Below are positions 20,195 through 32,205 of a stretch of DNA of 64,000 nucleotides, one piece after another. Source of the stretch: Schistosoma mansoni. Lineage: Eukaryota > Platyhelminthes > Trematoda > Strigeidida > Schistosomatidae. The notes beneath the pieces were generated by a model. The model saw only the letters and a list, made by a program, of their open reading frames with translations, made no database searches and was not told the origin of the DNA. The stretch is from positions 40,390,210-40,454,209 of the forward strand of contig NC_031495.1 in assembly GCF_000237925.1 (NCBI RefSeq), written 5' to 3'. Numbering within the stretch: position 1 is the stretch's first letter; the number at the start of each line of letters is the position of its first letter. A program made the translations under genes and the position numbers.

Positions 20195-22660
20195 TGATTG
20201 TGGTCGGTTATGGGGAAACCAGAATGGCCACCACTTTGCTTCTCAGAGGTCGGATGCTTCGAGAATCAATAGTATGTCTGGGAAAATCTAGGGAGTCGGT
20301 GCCGATTTGACATCTCTGAATGTTTACAGTACTGCCGTACTTTTGTAGTCGTTCGAATACAATGTCCAGATGCTGCAGATGAGATTCTCTGTCCGGACTT
20401 GCCATCAAGCAGTCAACAACATACGCATATACGGAGTTAAGCCCTCGAAAAACGTCCTTGATGAATCTCTGGAATGTTTGTGCAGCATTTCTTAAGCCTA
20501 AAGGCATGCGCAGACGTGCGTAGAGACTGAAAGGAGTGATGATAGAGGTTTTAGGAATGTCTTCAGCAGCTATGGGAATTTGGTTATATGTTTTAACCAA
20601 GTCGATTTTAGAAAAGGCAGTTGTACCTTCTAAAGTAACAGTCAGATCGGGAATGCGAGGCAACGGGTAACGGTCAAGAATGGTCCTCGCATTCAATTAC
20701 CGATAGTCATCAATTGGACTCCAATAGTTGCTGTCTTTATTAGGGCCCATGTGTAGTGGAGATACTCATCGGCTGTTCGATGACTGAATGATTTCTAAGT
20801 CGATCACGTGGTCGAATTTGTTTTCACCCAATCTCAGCTTTTCGGGAACCAGTCGTAGTGATTTCGAGAATACAAGTGGTCCTAGAGCCATCACGTGATA
20901 TGAAACATTGCTGGTTGCACATGGCGATTTAGGTTGCGTTTAGAATATCCCAGAGTACTTATCGAATAGTGGTTGATAGAATGGATCTATCGTGTGCTTA
21001 ATTGTCACTGGAGATCATCTGCGACCGGAAAATGGAGTTACGCAACCAGATAAACTAGTGTTTCCGTCTACTGGTCTCCGTTTGCACGTATCGACGAGTA
21101 GATTGTGGTGTTGTAGCAGGTCTATACCAGTGATTAACATACAAATATCTGCAACAACGAAGATCCAGTGAATGGGTTTGCGTAAACCCACGTTAAGGTA
21201 AACGTGCCTTTTACCATATGTGGAGATTGGCCTTCCGTTTGCCGTCTGCAAGTTTGAAACCAGTTCGTGAAGTCGGTGCTTACACTCTGCTGAAAGAACG
21301 CCAACTTCCGCACCAGTGGCGAAGAGGTAACGAACTATCGTAATCACATCTAACACGTATGACAGATGGCTAAGTTCACCGTCTACGGTTGCCGTTGACG
21401 AGTGCAGGCCAGGAAATTTCGCGAAACTTTTTCGTGTCGATCGGTTTTGACTTGGAAAATTAAAGGGGTTTCTCGCAATTTCGAGATTTTCCATACTGGT
21501 TATGATACTAGTGTGGTGTGGTCTACTTATATCCATATAAGTAGTATATGGTGTTGGTCAGACATAGAATGTATTTTGGCAGAAGTCCGATGAGGGAAGA
21601 ACTGAAATGAAGCGCAATCGGTAGGAAAATCCACGAACAATGGAATTAGAGAAGAAACAGTGAAGATCGAGACTACTGGTTGTTAATTTGCAAATTGACT
21701 GTTCATTGTATGGTTTTCAGAATTTACTGAGATAGTCTGTAATTTTTGCTTAAATACATTGGATTGTCCCCAACCGGTGTTTTGTTCACTACACTAGCAC
21801 AAATCAGGGTTATCTGCCACTCATGATTTAGAGACAGATCGTTTTCGTGAAGAACTCCTTCGAGAAGTTTGTGATCGTTCACGGTTTTGACAAAGACAGT
21901 GAAAACGTGTCAGGGTATGACAGAGTTCTGTGACGTCATTTCATGTCGTCTGAGGTTTTCGCCTCACGGAATAGACCTCGGAGTTAGACGTTTTGGGGAT
22001 CTCCAGAATTCGATCAGCAGATGAAGCCAGCTCTTTCACAGTGTTGTTTCGAAATGAGACAAGCACTGCTTACACCTGTTGAGGAGGTTTAGATAAAAAA
22101 TGTTGTATAGGTAGGCCATCATCGAAATTCCTTTGGCCAATCACCCCTCTCATTCTTGACAACATGTCTGTCGCCGAACTGTGTTGCTGATCGATATTAT
22201 TAAGGAGTTGATCTAGCTATTGTCGGTCGGTTAGATCTCCGTGTTCAAAAATAGACCTTTTTAGAGTTTTGTAGGGCCCCGAAACATCACTAGTAAACAT
22301 ACTAGGTGTGACGTACCTGTTAAATTCGCGCGGTGGTGACTTTAGTACGTGGATAGGTCACGTCTTGCCCCGTAAAAGTCGGCTTCTGCGTAGCAGAAAC
22401 AGGCCTCGATGTTGTCTGGCCAAAAGGGCATTAGTTGGAATGGAGGTGGAGTCATAGTCTTTAACTTAAGTACTTTAGGTATCTGTTCCGTCTCGTCAAA
22501 TATAAAAAGCAGGAATAAGCGAGTGAAAGCATATCCCAACACACGAAAAAATATCACAATATAATACGATGAAAATAAAGCAATGATTTATAAAATTCCA
22601 CAAAATGAACAGACTCATAGCTTGCAAACTGGTGTGGCAGATCGCTTGTTGTTCAGCACT
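20195..22660 (-). mobile_element. Fossil CsRn1-type Gypsy element (gag, protease, RT)
   Basis: Minus-strand relative of the whole-looking element at 23102-28431. Recognisable parts: gag (about 21700-22560), protease (21015-21536) and the first half of RT (20208-20900). Integrase and RNase H are missing. A leader resembling 28030-28095 lies at 22600-22655. Broken, with many breaks; clearly older than its neighbour. Confidence 0.75.
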
Positions 22661-23097
22661 GAAGCTATTCTAGGTCGTTTGTTTTGTACGGTTACTCGAT
22701 TGGCCATAGTTTTGGGATACGACGAAACGCTATTCCACGTTAATTACTAACCACGAAGTGTGACTTTAACGTTAGCTAGTTGTTCACACCATTCCCGTCT
22801 AACTCGAGTAGACCCGCAATCATTCGACACAGATAATCTACGTTGGTAATCTTCCGTTTTGTTCAGTGGAACTAATGCGGTCGTTATCAAATGTCGAAGA
22901 CTATCGGTAAAAGTTGGTATAAGGTAGGCTTTACGACCACCACCTCACGAGCCAGTGCATGGTGTACAGTTAACTGATACGTGTTGGTTGTCCTTGGCTC
23001 TGGCGGTTAACGGAGAGATGTTCTATATTCCGTGACTTGATTGCTGTGTGATTTTGCCAGGCCCAGTGACTCATCACTGGTCACAGTCATGTCGATT
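22661..23097. other. Unassigned; possibly LTR or flank of the fossil
   Basis: Lies where the 5' LTR of the 20.2-22.7 kb fossil should be, but does not resemble the LTR of the neighbouring element. No other feature seen. Confidence 0.4.
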
Positions 23098-23101
23098 ATA
23101 C

Positions 23102-23427
23102 TGACGATGCAACGGATGTTCTAGTTTTACAACTAGCTACCAGTAGCACCTTCTATATTCGATCGTTCCCAGTCAGATAGAAATCAGAAGTCAGACGAGA
23201 AGAGGCAGGAAAGATATATTTGATTCGTTACCAATATATCGAGGACCTTTTCTATAAGCTGGCTAATGAAACGTAGGAGCTGTGTCCCACGCCGTGTTGA
23301 AACGTGATCTGGTACGGATGCATGACCGAAAGCCTTCAGTTAAACAAGTCCACTTAAACAACATGGTCAGCATCCAATGTCGAACACTTAATGAGCTATT
23401 GATTTTGGGGAATTATTTACAGCTACA
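23102..23427 (-). repeat. 3' LTR of the CsRn1-type element
   Basis: 326 bp, identical by eye to the 5' LTR, so the insertion is recent. An unusually A/T-rich stretch (23750-23960) lies between the end of pol and this LTR. Confidence 0.93.
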
Positions 23428-23964
23428 GATCACTCCCCCCTAGTGAGGTAGTGATGCCCCTAACACGTGACCAGCCAGAAGTTTAAACCCAACGAGTTTG
23501 TCGTTGGTAAACACTTTTCTGATAGCTTGCTTCGTTTAGCAGCGTCTGGTCGTCTTTCCTCAAACTATGGGACCAAAATGTACAACATAGCAATAAAGAA
23601 ATATAGTACAATGAAAAATTACGGTTCCTTGCGAAACTTCGTCGTTCTTTTCCAGCCGTCCTGGAAAAGAGGAAAAATAGAACGTGTGAGTGCATATCAA
23701 AAATACACTCGTACTTGCGCAGGGACACAAGATGAGCGGGAAAAAAAATGAATAAACTAATACACTTACAAAAAGCGTAAAAGCGATCGGAAAAAATGGT
23801 TTTCTTTTGGTTTTTTTTTATATATAAAAATATATATATATACGCTCAAAAAAATTTAAAAAATGCTTTTTTTTTGTTTTTTTTTATATAAATGAAAAAA
23901 TTGAGCATATTAAAAAAATTTTATAATAAACTATGAAAGGGTAATTCAAGATAAAGCTTATGTC

Positions 23965-26900
23965 CTACGTGCAATATTCGTTAAGATGTTCTGGAAATCT
24001 TACTCGTCTTCCAGAACGCGTTGTTTTAGGTTTATCTATCGACGTTGACGAAGTATCAAGTTGTGTGTCGGCTGTCGTGTAGGGTACTACGAGTGTAGTA
24101 GCTGTGTCGTTTGCTTGTACCGAAGGAAAATCGACGTAGCTAGGGTTTCCTTCTAAGTACGCTGCTTTGAGTCGATCGATACTGATGCTATCGTTCGTAC
24201 CGTTCTTATCTACTACATAGTACTTAGGTTCGCGTTGAAGAACTTTGAAGGGTCCTTCGTATGCTGATTCGAGGGGTCGTCGATGTGAGTCTCGACGAAC
24301 GAAGACGTGTGTACTATGTCGTAATTCGGGTTGAACGAAAACATCAGTTGATTGAGGTCGAGTGTGAGCAGGTTTAACTGAACGCATAGCGTTTGAAAGC
24401 CTACTCGTGTAAGAGTTTAGATCCATGTTCGATGAAGAAGCTGAAGGATCCACGAATTCTCCTGGGAGTCGGAGTGTCGTTCCGTAAACGAGTTGAGATG
24501 CCGTGTATCCAACGTCAGCTTTCACTGCATTGCGGATACCTAGCAAGACGAGTGGAAGAGCGTCTGTCCACTGTGAAACGTTTGAAGCTGATAATGAGGC
24601 TTTTAGTTGTCGATGAAAACGTTCTACCAACCCGTTTGCTTGTGGGTGGTAGGCGGTCGTTCGGAAGCGCGTGATTCCTAAAAGTGAGGTCAGACAACGG
24701 AAAAGTCCAGATTCGAACTGGCGTCCGCGGTCTGTAGTGATTGTGGAAGGGCAGCCGAAACTTGCTACCCATCGTTCGACGAAAGCGCGGGCCACGGTTT
24801 CAGCAGTAATGTCCTTAATTGGTACTGCTTCTGGCCATCGAGTGAAACGGTCCACGCATGTTAGGAGATATGAGTATCCGTTCGAGTCGGGTAAGGGTCC
24901 TACCAAATCTATATGGACGTGGTCGAAACGAGCGTCAGGGGTTTTGAAAGAGCCTAAGGGACATTTGTTGTGTCTTACGACCTTAGATTTCTGACAGCTA
25001 ACACAGGAGCGTGCCCACTCCCTCACGTCTTTATTCATGCCAGGCCAGCAAAAGCGTCCGGCTATAAGTTTGACTGTTGCACGAGCACCTGGATGAGAAA
25101 GATTGTGCAACGTATTGAAGACGTTGCGGCGATAATGTTTTGGTACTATTGGACGATCCCTACCTGTAGATGTGTCACAGAGTAAGGTTTCCTTACCTGT
25201 TCCCATCTGCCTAACACTTAGTTTAAGAGTTGTCGAGGATAACTCATGCTGAAGATCAATGTCTTCTTTTTGAAGCTGAGCGAGTTTAAGAAGGTCGATT
25301 CCTTGGAAACTGTTCAAGGAGCTAATTCGAGACAAGGCGTCTGCGACTACATTGTTTGCTCCAGAAATATGTTGTATGTCTGAAGTAAACTGCGAAATGT
25401 AGTCGAGTTGTCGAGACTCTCGCGGTGAGTACTTGTCTGAAGATGAACTTAAGGAGAAGGTAAGAGGTTTGTGATCGGTAAAAAGCGTGAATTCTCTTCC
25501 TTCGATGGAATGTTGAAAATGCCGTACAGCACAATACATAGCTAGTAGTTCCCTACCGAACGTGCTGTACCTAGATTCCGCATCTAACAACCGTCTCGAG
25601 AAAAATCCTAGAGGTTGCCACGAGTTGTTAACCCATTGTTGTAAGACTCCTCCGATTGCTGAGTCGGATGCGTCTACTGCGATACTAATGGGCGCTTGAG
25701 TGTCCTGATGAGCAAGCAGGGTTGCTTTAGCGATGTGTTCCTTAACTGTGGAGAATGCTTTTCGAGCAATGTCGTCTAGACTAATTGATTTTGCATTTCC
25801 ACGAAGCTGATCAGTTAACGGTTTCATAAGGGATGCGCATTTGGGTATGAACCGTCTATAGAAACTTACAAGTCCGTTAAAAGTTCGTAAGTGCTTGATC
25901 GTGGTCGGTTCTGGGTAATCCAGAATGGCCGCCACTTTGCTCCTAAGGGGTCGGATGCCTTGGGCATCAATAGTGTGTCCTAAGAAGTCTAAGCAGTTAG
26001 TTCCGATTTGGCATTTCTGAATGTTGACAGTAATGCCACGCCTTTGAAGTCGATCGAAAACAATGTCCAGATGCTTGAGATGTGATTCTCTGTCCGGACT
26101 TGCTATTAGACAGTCATCAACATACGCATGTACGAAGTTGAGACCTCGGAAGACGTCGTCTATAAACCTTTGGAAGGTTTGAGCCGCATTTCTTAAACCA
26201 AAAGGCATTCGTAGAAATTCGTAAAGACCGAAGGGAGTGATGATGGCGGTTTTAGTAATGTCGTCAGGTGCCATCGGGATTTGGTTATAAGCTTTAACCA
26301 AGTCGATTTTCGAAAAGACAGTTGTACCTTTCAAGGTAGCTGTCAAATCGTGAATATGAGGCAGCGGGTAACGATCGGGAATGGTTTTTGCATTCAGACG
26401 CCGATAATCACCAGTTGGCCGCCAATCGTTGCTATCCTTTTTAGGGACCATGTGCAATGGGGATGACCATGGACTATTCGATGGTCGAATTATCCCTAGG
26501 TCCATCATGTGGTCGAATTCGTTTTTAGCTAACCTAAGCTTCTCGGGAGCGAGTCTTCGAGCTTTCGAAAATACAGGTGGTCCTGTAGTCGAGATGTGAT
26601 GTGTAACATTGCTGGTTACACAAGGTAATTTCGATTGCGATTGGTATATCCCGGGGTATTTGTCGAGTACTGATTGGTACGAGGGGTCTATGGTGTGCTT
26701 AATCGTGACTGGGGATAACCTACAACCAGAACAAGGAGTTACGCAAACGGATAGTTTAGTGTTTCCATCTATTAACCTTCTTGAGCGTGTGTCGATGAGT
26801 AGATTGTGGTGTTGTAACAGGTCTATACCAATGATTGGCATAGAGACATCTGCAACCACGAAAATCCAGTGTATGGGTTTGCGTAAGCCCACGTTAAGGT

Positions 26901-27048
26901 AGACGTACCTTTTACCGTAAGTAGCGATCGGCTTTCCGTTTGCCGCCTGTAAACTTAAAACAGACTCGCGAAGTCTGTCGTCGGGATTTGCTGGAAGAAC
27001 GCTAACTTCTGCGCCAGTGTCGACGAGGTAGCGAACTTTCGTAGTCAC
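23965..27048 (-). CDS. Pol frame of the CsRn1-type element
   Basis: 1027 residues in one frame, in the usual Gypsy order: aspartic protease ([11 protein letters not shown] at the start), RT ([14 protein letters not shown], catalytic [10 protein letters not shown]), RNase H ([22 protein letters not shown]), the integrase zinc finger (H-H-C-C around [12 protein letters not shown]...CVSCQKSK) and catalytic core ([21 protein letters not shown]), and a C-terminal basic tail. Gag and pol lie in separate frames, as is common for the family. Confidence 0.85.
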   Translation of the reverse strand: MTTKVRYLVDTGAEVSVLPANPDDRLRESVLSLQAANGKPIATYGKRYVYLNVGLRKPIHWIFVVADVSMPIIGIDLLQHHNLLIDTRSRRLIDGNTKLSVCVTPCSGCRLSPVTIKHTIDPSYQSVLDKYPGIYQSQSKLPCVTSNVTHHISTTGPPVFSKARRLAPEKLRLAKNEFDHMMDLGIIRPSNSPWSSPLHMVPKKDSNDWRPTGDYRRLNAKTIPDRYPLPHIHDLTATLKGTTVFSKIDLVKAYNQIPMAPDDITKTAIITPFGLYEFLRMPFGLRNAAQTFQRFIDDVFRGLNFVHAYVDDCLIASPDRESHLKHLDIVFDRLQRRGITVNIQKCQIGTNCLDFLGHTIDAQGIRPLRSKVAAILDYPEPTTIKHLRTFNGLVSFYRRFIPKCASLMKPLTDQLRGNAKSISLDDIARKAFSTVKEHIAKATLLAHQDTQAPISIAVDASDSAIGGVLQQWVNNSWQPLGFFSRRLLDAESRYSTFGRELLAMYCAVRHFQHSIEGREFTLFTDHKPLTFSLSSSSDKYSPRESRQLDYISQFTSDIQHISGANNVVADALSRISSLNSFQGIDLLKLAQLQKEDIDLQHELSSTTLKLSVRQMGTGKETLLCDTSTGRDRPIVPKHYRRNVFNTLHNLSHPGARATVKLIAGRFCWPGMNKDVREWARSCVSCQKSKVVRHNKCPLGSFKTPDARFDHVHIDLVGPLPDSNGYSYLLTCVDRFTRWPEAVPIKDITAETVARAFVERWVASFGCPSTITTDRGRQFESGLFRCLTSLLGITRFRTTAYHPQANGLVERFHRQLKASLSASNVSQWTDALPLVLLGIRNAVKADVGYTASQLVYGTTLRLPGEFVDPSASSSNMDLNSYTSRLSNAMRSVKPAHTRPQSTDVFVQPELRHSTHVFVRRDSHRRPLESAYEGPFKVLQREPKYYVVDKNGTNDSISIDRLKAAYLEGNPSYVDFPSVQANDTATTLVVPYTTADTQLDTSSTSIDKPKTTRSGRRVRFPEHLNEYCT

Positions 27049-27095
27049 ATCCGTGACATATAAGAGGCGGCTGTGTTCGCCGGCTACGGTTGCCG

Positions 27096-27929
27096 TTAAC
27101 GCGTGCCGGCTGGGAAGTTCCCCGAACTGTTTTTCGTGTCACTCGATTTTGGGGTCGGATAATTGCAGGGCTTCCTGCAATTTCTAGAGGATTTACCGTA
27201 CTGATTGTGATACCAGCACCAGTCGGGGTTGTCTGTCTCTCGACCACGAGAGACAGATCTTTTACGTGAAACGCTCCTACGTGAGGATTTTGACCGACTA
27301 CGGTCATTACGAACTCTAAGATATCTTGTAAGCGTGTGACATAGTTCGGCCATGTCAGTCGAGGTCGATTGGGGCTTTTCTTTGATAGTAAAAACCTCGG
27401 CCTTAGAAATTTTGGTGATTTCCAAGATTCGATCGGCAGATGCAGCTAGTTCATCTATGGCATTGTTTTGAAATGAAACAAGCACTGCCTGCACCTGTTG
27501 AGGGAGTTTAGACAAGAAAATTTGTCTAAATAGGCCATCATCGAAAGTTCGTTGGCCAATGACTTCTCTCATTCTAAGCAACATGTCTGTCGCAGAACCA
27601 TGTTGTAAGTCGATATTGTTAAGGAGTTGGTCTAACCGTTGTCGATCAGTTAGGTCTCCGCGTTTTAAAATCGATAGTTTAAGCGTTTCGTAAGGTTCGG
27701 GAACATCACTAGTAAACATACTAGGTGTTACGTACCTGTTAAACTCACGCGGTAACGCCTTAACTACCGCGAGGAAACGTGTGCGCGAGTCCGTGATTCC
27801 GTGCATGCAAAAATCGGCTTCTGCATAGCAGAACCAGGACTCGATATTGTCGGGCCAAAATGGCGTTAACTGAATCGAAATAGGGGGAATAGACTTTAAC
27901 TTAAAAACCTTGGGTGAGTGTTCCGTCAT
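27096..27929 (-). CDS. Gag-like frame of the CsRn1-type element
   Basis: 277 residues. The N-terminal block [18 protein letters not shown] is typical of this clade's capsid region. The C-terminal zinc motif [18 protein letters not shown] has the spacing C-x2-H-x9-C-x3-C, the unusual CHCC type known for CsRn1 relatives. It is followed closely by the pol frame. Confidence 0.8.
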   Translation of the reverse strand: MTEHSPKVFKLKSIPPISIQLTPFWPDNIESWFCYAEADFCMHGITDSRTRFLAVVKALPREFNRYVTPSMFTSDVPEPYETLKLSILKRGDLTDRQRLDQLLNNIDLQHGSATDMLLRMREVIGQRTFDDGLFRQIFLSKLPQQVQAVLVSFQNNAIDELAASADRILEITKISKAEVFTIKEKPQSTSTDMAELCHTLTRYLRVRNDRSRSKSSRRSVSRKRSVSRGRETDNPDWCWYHNQYGKSSRNCRKPCNYPTPKSSDTKNSSGNFPAGTR

Positions 27930-28105
27930 AGTAATATAGAGAACGAAAAATGTCTAATTAAAATATATCCGGAAAAAAAAATTCGCGAAAAAAAGTATAT
28001 CACAATATATAAAATTCAAATAAAGAATAACAATAATAATATTCCAAAATGGATCAGACTCACAGTATATTGACTTGGTGTACCAGATCACGTCGGTCTC
28101 ACCAA

Positions 28106-28431
28106 TGACGATGCAACGGATGTTCTAGTTTTACAACTAGCTACCAGTAGCACCTTCTATATTCGATCGTTCCCAGTCAGATAGAAATCAGAAGTCAGAC
28201 GAGAAGAGGCAGGAAAGATATATTTGATTCGTTACCAATATATCGAGGACCTTTTCTATAAGCTGGCTAATGAAACGTAGGAGCTGTGTCCCACGCCGTG
28301 TTGAAACGTGATCTGGTACGGATGCATGACCGAAAGCCTTCAGTTAAACAAGTCCACTTAAACAACATGGTCAGCATCCAATGTCGAACACTTAATGAGC
28401 TATTGATTTTGGGGAATTATTTACAGCTACA
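28106..28431 (-). repeat. 5' LTR of the CsRn1-type element
   Basis: 326 bp, identical by eye to 23102-23427. A diverged relative of its first 125 bp lies at 55041-55170. Confidence 0.93.
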
Positions 28432-28435
28432 ATAC

Positions 28436-28990
28436 GTACTCTCTCGTCTTAGGCTTGAGTACTGCATATAAACGGCTAACCCCTGCCTAATGAGAAAGAG
28501 TGAGCCGTTGGAAAATTTTCGAGGAACCGCAACTTAGTAGTCCCCTCAAGTGGAAAAACCTTCATATGAAGATCGACTGACTAAGCTACCTCTATAGTCA
28601 TACAAATGAACTAGAGGCGACTTGATGAAAGTTTTAAAATTACTTGGCGAATAACTTGCATTTGATACCCCCTACTTTCCTTTTCTTCCAAAACGGAAAA
28701 CTTGTGACGAAACTCTAGAAATATTCACACACCCAGAACAAATTACTTGTCATTTGTCTATAGACTTTCCCGTTGGATCATCAGCAAATGAAATTCATTA
28801 CCACAACACGTGATTGAAGCTTCATCTGTCGACGCTTTCAAAAGAAAGGAAGATCAGCCGAGATACCACAAATGCCAGGATTTACACAGGTCACCTAGCC
28901 TCCTGTGTTTTTCAAACTGAAGCTGTAGTCCAGCTAAAGGTCATGGCGCGGTGTATGACTACTATGTCTTTCGCGCTAAAAATGGTATCT
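28436..28990 (+). mobile_element. CR1-type LINE, 3' portion (decayed)
   Basis: Matches about 6040-6500 of the LINE at 3370-6534 with many changes: LRLEYCI, ANPCLMRKSEPLE, a GTAT block and, near the end, SSVDAFKRKEDQP. Several stops. It starts immediately after the target-site duplication of the CsRn1-type element, which may therefore have inserted at or near the LINE's truncated 5' end. Confidence 0.7.
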
Positions 28991-29087
28991 CCCAAATCCC
29001 TCGGTCTCATAGGTATCTAATTATAGGGTCCAAAGATGTTCCAAGTTTTTCAGTAACTAAAGGCAACTCTTTGCACTCTGTTTTATA

Positions 29088-29355
29088 CAGTGAGGCTATG
29101 ACTTACGAGATTTGAGTTGGCCGTTGGATTCTTTCACGAATTTCATTTATCTGTGTTGTTATGTATCATTTTGCCATTATTGCTGATGTCATTTCGTGAC
29201 AACAACCTTAACTTTGAGTGCTAAACCTTTCTTTCTGGAAACCTCAATCCTACTTCGTCACTAATGCATAACCCTCGTTTGACTTAACATGTGGTCAAGT
29301 TTTCCCATTGTCATTTTAGCATCGCTCACAGGATATCCATAAACTATAGTCTCAC
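29088..29355. repeat. Merlin-type MITE, old copy
   Basis: Shares a diverged interior (ATTGCTGATGTCATTTCGTGA against ATAGCTGATGTCAGTTCGTGA, shown here as related 20-mers) and right end (ATCCATAAACTATAGTCTCACC) with the MITE at 30470-30756. The left end GTGAGGCTATGACTTA is a weak match to the terminal repeat. No target-site duplication is evident. Confidence 0.5.
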
Positions 29356-29689
29356 CCACTGAGCATAAGGCAGATAACAGATTAGCACTAATATAGTCCT
29401 AAGTAACTGTCGTAACGTTTACCCTCACCACGTTGGGTTTTTTTTTACTCACAACATAACCCTGATATTCATCTCAAGAAGTATTTACCTATGTAAGTCT
29501 TTACCTGTAAACCTCCCAGGGACTATGTTTCGGGCTTTTCATTCCAGTTGTTACTCGGTAGCATTGCTTCACAGACGCAATAAACCTCACTTTAAGAAAA
29601 CCTTCATAAGTTGGACTTACATGCCACTCTGTGTCATACTTTAGGTTCGCGCTTTATGCCTTGTTAATATTAAAATCTATTTCTGCGGA

Positions 29690-30290
29690 ATTCTCTTCTA
29701 CACTGGTTGTACTTGTTCTTGCTTGCCTCTATGTACATAGTAGGAAGGTTAATCCGTCTGCAGAATTAAAATCATGCAGCTACACCCTCAGTCCTCATTG
29801 TATTCCGTGCTTATCCTGAACTGTAGAGGTCTTCATGATCTAGTCATCAGCTAGCACAAAGAGGAACAGTGAGGGTAGGCAGTCTTATCTGAAACAAGTA
29901 TACACTGAGAAGGCATCTGTGAGCTGTCCTCCATAAACGGTTTTCCATTGAAGTTTCATTGGAGTTTCGTATGATGGTGACTATCTCAAGTACTCCGTAG
30001 TGGCGAAAAAGGTTTCATCTGGTATGCTATCTGGTGATGGTACTTCGGCATTACTGGTTTATCTGACGGCCTTGCTAATATCATTGTTGGCGTGGTAATA
30101 TTTGTAGGGAAGTCTGTGTGCTGCTTTTTTCCCTACTGGTTTTTTTATAATATCATGTAGTTCTTGCGTAATTCCTTCTTTTGCACACCTTTCTGCTGTC
30201 GTTATCATGTCTTCTACATATTTCTGCTTGTCAGCTCCGATGTTATTCACTAGTTTGGATAAAGCCAAAACAACAGTTGAGGCAGAATAT
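29690..30290 (-). mobile_element. RTE-B LINE, old fragments
   Basis: Two minus-strand pieces. 29690-30010 aligns with the RT region at 38220-38560, strongly decayed. 30059-30298 encodes DKQKYVEDMITTAERCAKEG, part of the linker between endonuclease and RT (compare 45720-45800). The order implies an internal deletion. Confidence 0.65.
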
Positions 30291-30469
30291 GAATTCATTA
30301 TATTTTGTGGTTTAACATCAACTGCTTACAACCATATATATAGTAAAAGTTGGTAATGAGGTGTGATATGATGTGAAACAGTAGACTCTGATAATGGAAA
30401 GAGTTAGAATGACAAATATTGCCAATATTAACTGTATATCTGAACAGGTGTGAGGTCATTGGAAGATGG

Positions 30470-30756
30470 AGCGAGACTATAATTTATAGACAAACTAATC
30501 AGGTATAAGATAACAGGTCTTAGATTTTGGCGCGAAATTCAAGTGTCCATTTGGATAAATAGAGTCTTGGCATTATAGCTGATGTCAGTTCGTGATTAAA
30601 ACCCTAAATCTAATTCTTAACCTTAACCATCAATGGTAAATCATTATTCTAATTCCTCACTGGTTTATTACCATCATTTGGTCCTAGTTATTAGCTGGAC
30701 ACTCTCAAGGTCATTTCAGTGTCGCTCAAAGGTCGTCCATAAATTATAGTCTCACC
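30470..30756. mobile_element. Merlin-type MITE with terminal repeats and target-site duplication
   Basis: About 287 bp without coding capacity. Terminal inverted repeats of about 22 bp: left AGCGAGACTATAATTTAT at 30470, right (inverted) GGTGAGACTATAATTTAT ending at 30756. The 8-bp repeat GAAGATGG (9 bp if the left end is placed at 30471) flanks it at 30462-30469 and 30757-30764. An 8-9 bp duplication is typical of Merlin. The right end matches the Merlin transposase remnant at 1690-2308. Confidence 0.85.
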
Positions 30757-30765
30757 GAAGATGGA

Positions 30766-31065
30766 ATTCGAAAACGAAGGGGGGGCAGCAGTGAGTAGTA
30801 ATTAAATAAGGTCCGGAAACAGATTGTTTGTGTGATAGTTTCAAATATTTTAAAGGGTTTACATAAGATTACAGGAATTAGAAGTTGACAAGATGTGTTA
30901 CGTAATTATTGAACAGGATTTGAAGAGTTTATACAAGAGCATTAAGTAAAATAAAAGCCGCTCAAATAAACGGATGATATTGGTTTACATAAAATAAGAG
31001 TTAGTTTGGAAAAGACCACACAAAATAAACGCTAATGAAATAATGATAATAAAAAATATTATGCC
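30766..31065. other. Unassigned AT-rich stretch, perhaps the 3' UTR of the Penelope fragment
   Basis: Lies downstream, on the minus strand, of the GIY-YIG fragment. No independent feature. Confidence 0.3.
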
Positions 31066-31345
31066 AAGGTAGCGATAACTTGATTATTGTTTCATTCTGG
31101 ATACATGAATTAGGCTTTCGTTTTTTTGTTGCTTATGCTTCTGAAAACCGGAGATACGCTACGTTTTTTAGTCTGCTAATAATTTCAAAGGCTTGTAGAA
31201 TATCGATAGTATGCCCGGTGTTAATTAAATACCGAGCTATTGTATCTAGAAGTGTTACTCCTTTCAGTCTCAAATTCTTTGAAACGTTCTCGGAAATGCA
31301 TACATATGCTTTTTTCTATGTTCTCCCAACGTAATATGATTAGCA
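31066..31345 (-). mobile_element. Penelope-like retroelement, GIY-YIG endonuclease fragment
   Basis: A minus-strand translation beginning at about 31336 reads YVGRT, then TLLDTIARYLINTGHTIDIL, QAFEIISRLKNVAYLRFSEA, a stop, and KRKPNSCIQNETIIKLSLP. This matches the C-terminal end of Penelope-type proteins: the GIY-YIG tail IARH...TGH, the EA..I..KP..C.Q block and the closing hydrophobic motif. Two stops interrupt it and the RT part is absent, so it is a dead 3' remnant. Confidence 0.75.
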
Positions 31346-32110
31346 AGTACATATGAATCGATAAGTCGTACCTCTATGTTCAGTTTCAATACATATAAGG
31401 TTGTAAGAAGCTAATGAGAAACCACAAAAGATAATGAATTCATGTTATCTAAATAACCTAGAAATACTATTTAAAACAATATCATTTATGAGTAGGGTAG
31501 TATTCTTAGGAACCTGACCTTACCTAATCCGAATCATCGCCAAAATAGGACGTAAATTATCCTACTTCAGGTTTCCCATCATTAGTAAGTCTAGAAAGTA
31601 ATCCTACTAAATACATACATTAACTCATGAAGGTCAAAGAGTGATTTATTGATAACCTAGTTTTCCAATATAGTTACATCAGTAACCAAATATTTCGGCA
31701 CTCTGTATTTGACTTCGGAAATCTGAAACTTACCACGTGTTCTCAAAGAATTCTCAACATGTACCTAGCTATTTAAAGATATGATCCTCCTAACAGTCAA
31801 ACCAGCGTATTCCCGCAGTATATTGACCGACACAGGTTCAGATCATGAAAATCAAGGCTTCCCATTGTTATGTACACAATTTGCTAGTAGGCGTAAACTT
31901 ATGACCACAGATTCGCCCTCGCTATGAAACGCTATGCACGCATTGTCTCGATGACGTTTTTCTTGAGCTACAAGCAATCATACCAAACAACTATACATTC
32001 TTCATAGATGATGTCTGCAACCGAACTTAAAACTTCTCACACACCTAATAAATATTTGTTGCAAGTGAATAATTTATTCACAAATCTCCCTTAACTACAA
32101 CTAATTTCAG
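31346..32110. other. Region upstream of the first recognised FLAD1 exon
   Basis: It should hold a FLAD1 intron or the promoter. A short frame starts at 32008 (MMSATELKTSHTPNKYLLQ) and ends near a GTGAAT donor-like site at 32066, but its splice phase does not fit the next exon, so it is not accepted as exon 1. Nothing else seen. Confidence 0.4.
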
Positions 32111-32205
32111 TTATCGGTGACGAAATACTGAATGGAAAAGCGAAAGATTCCAATTCACGACAACTATGCCTCACTGCCCCGCTTTTCGGTGTACGACTTC
32201 GGAAG
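32111..32205 (+). CDS. FLAD1: FLAD1 exon A (first recognised)
   Basis: Starts after TTTCAG with two bases of a split valine or isoleucine codon; encodes [19 protein letters not shown], the first loop of the molybdopterin-binding-like domain. Donor GTAACT. An upstream exon with the start codon must exist. Confidence 0.88.

Larger units (their letters stand above)
23102..28431 (-). mobile_element. CsRn1/Boudicca-type Gypsy LTR retrotransposon, looks whole
   Basis: 5330 bp on the minus strand. The 326-bp LTRs (28106-28431 and 23102-23427) read as identical and are bounded by TG...CA. The 4-bp duplication ATAC lies on both sides (23098-23101, 28432-28435). After the 5' LTR comes a primer site TTGGTGAGACCGACGTGATC, which resembles the tRNA-Trp site used by CsRn1-type elements. 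A G-rich polypurine tract precedes the 3' LTR (about 23430-23445). Parts in order: gag, protease, RT, RNase H, integrase. It looks whole and very young. It lies between a fossil of its own family and CR1-type LINE debris. Confidence 0.92.

Noticed and set aside
23750-23960. Very A/T-rich stretch, considered as a separate regulatory or satellite element
   Set aside because: It lies between pol and the 3' LTR of the CsRn1-type element and is most simply its own 3' untranslated region.
24393-24994. Plus-strand open frames inside the CsRn1-type element
   Set aside because: They are shadows of the 1027-residue pol frame on the other strand.
32008-32065. Candidate FLAD1 first exon starting MMSATELK
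   Set aside because: Its donor is in phase 0, but exon A needs one base from the preceding exon, so the junction would shift the frame.
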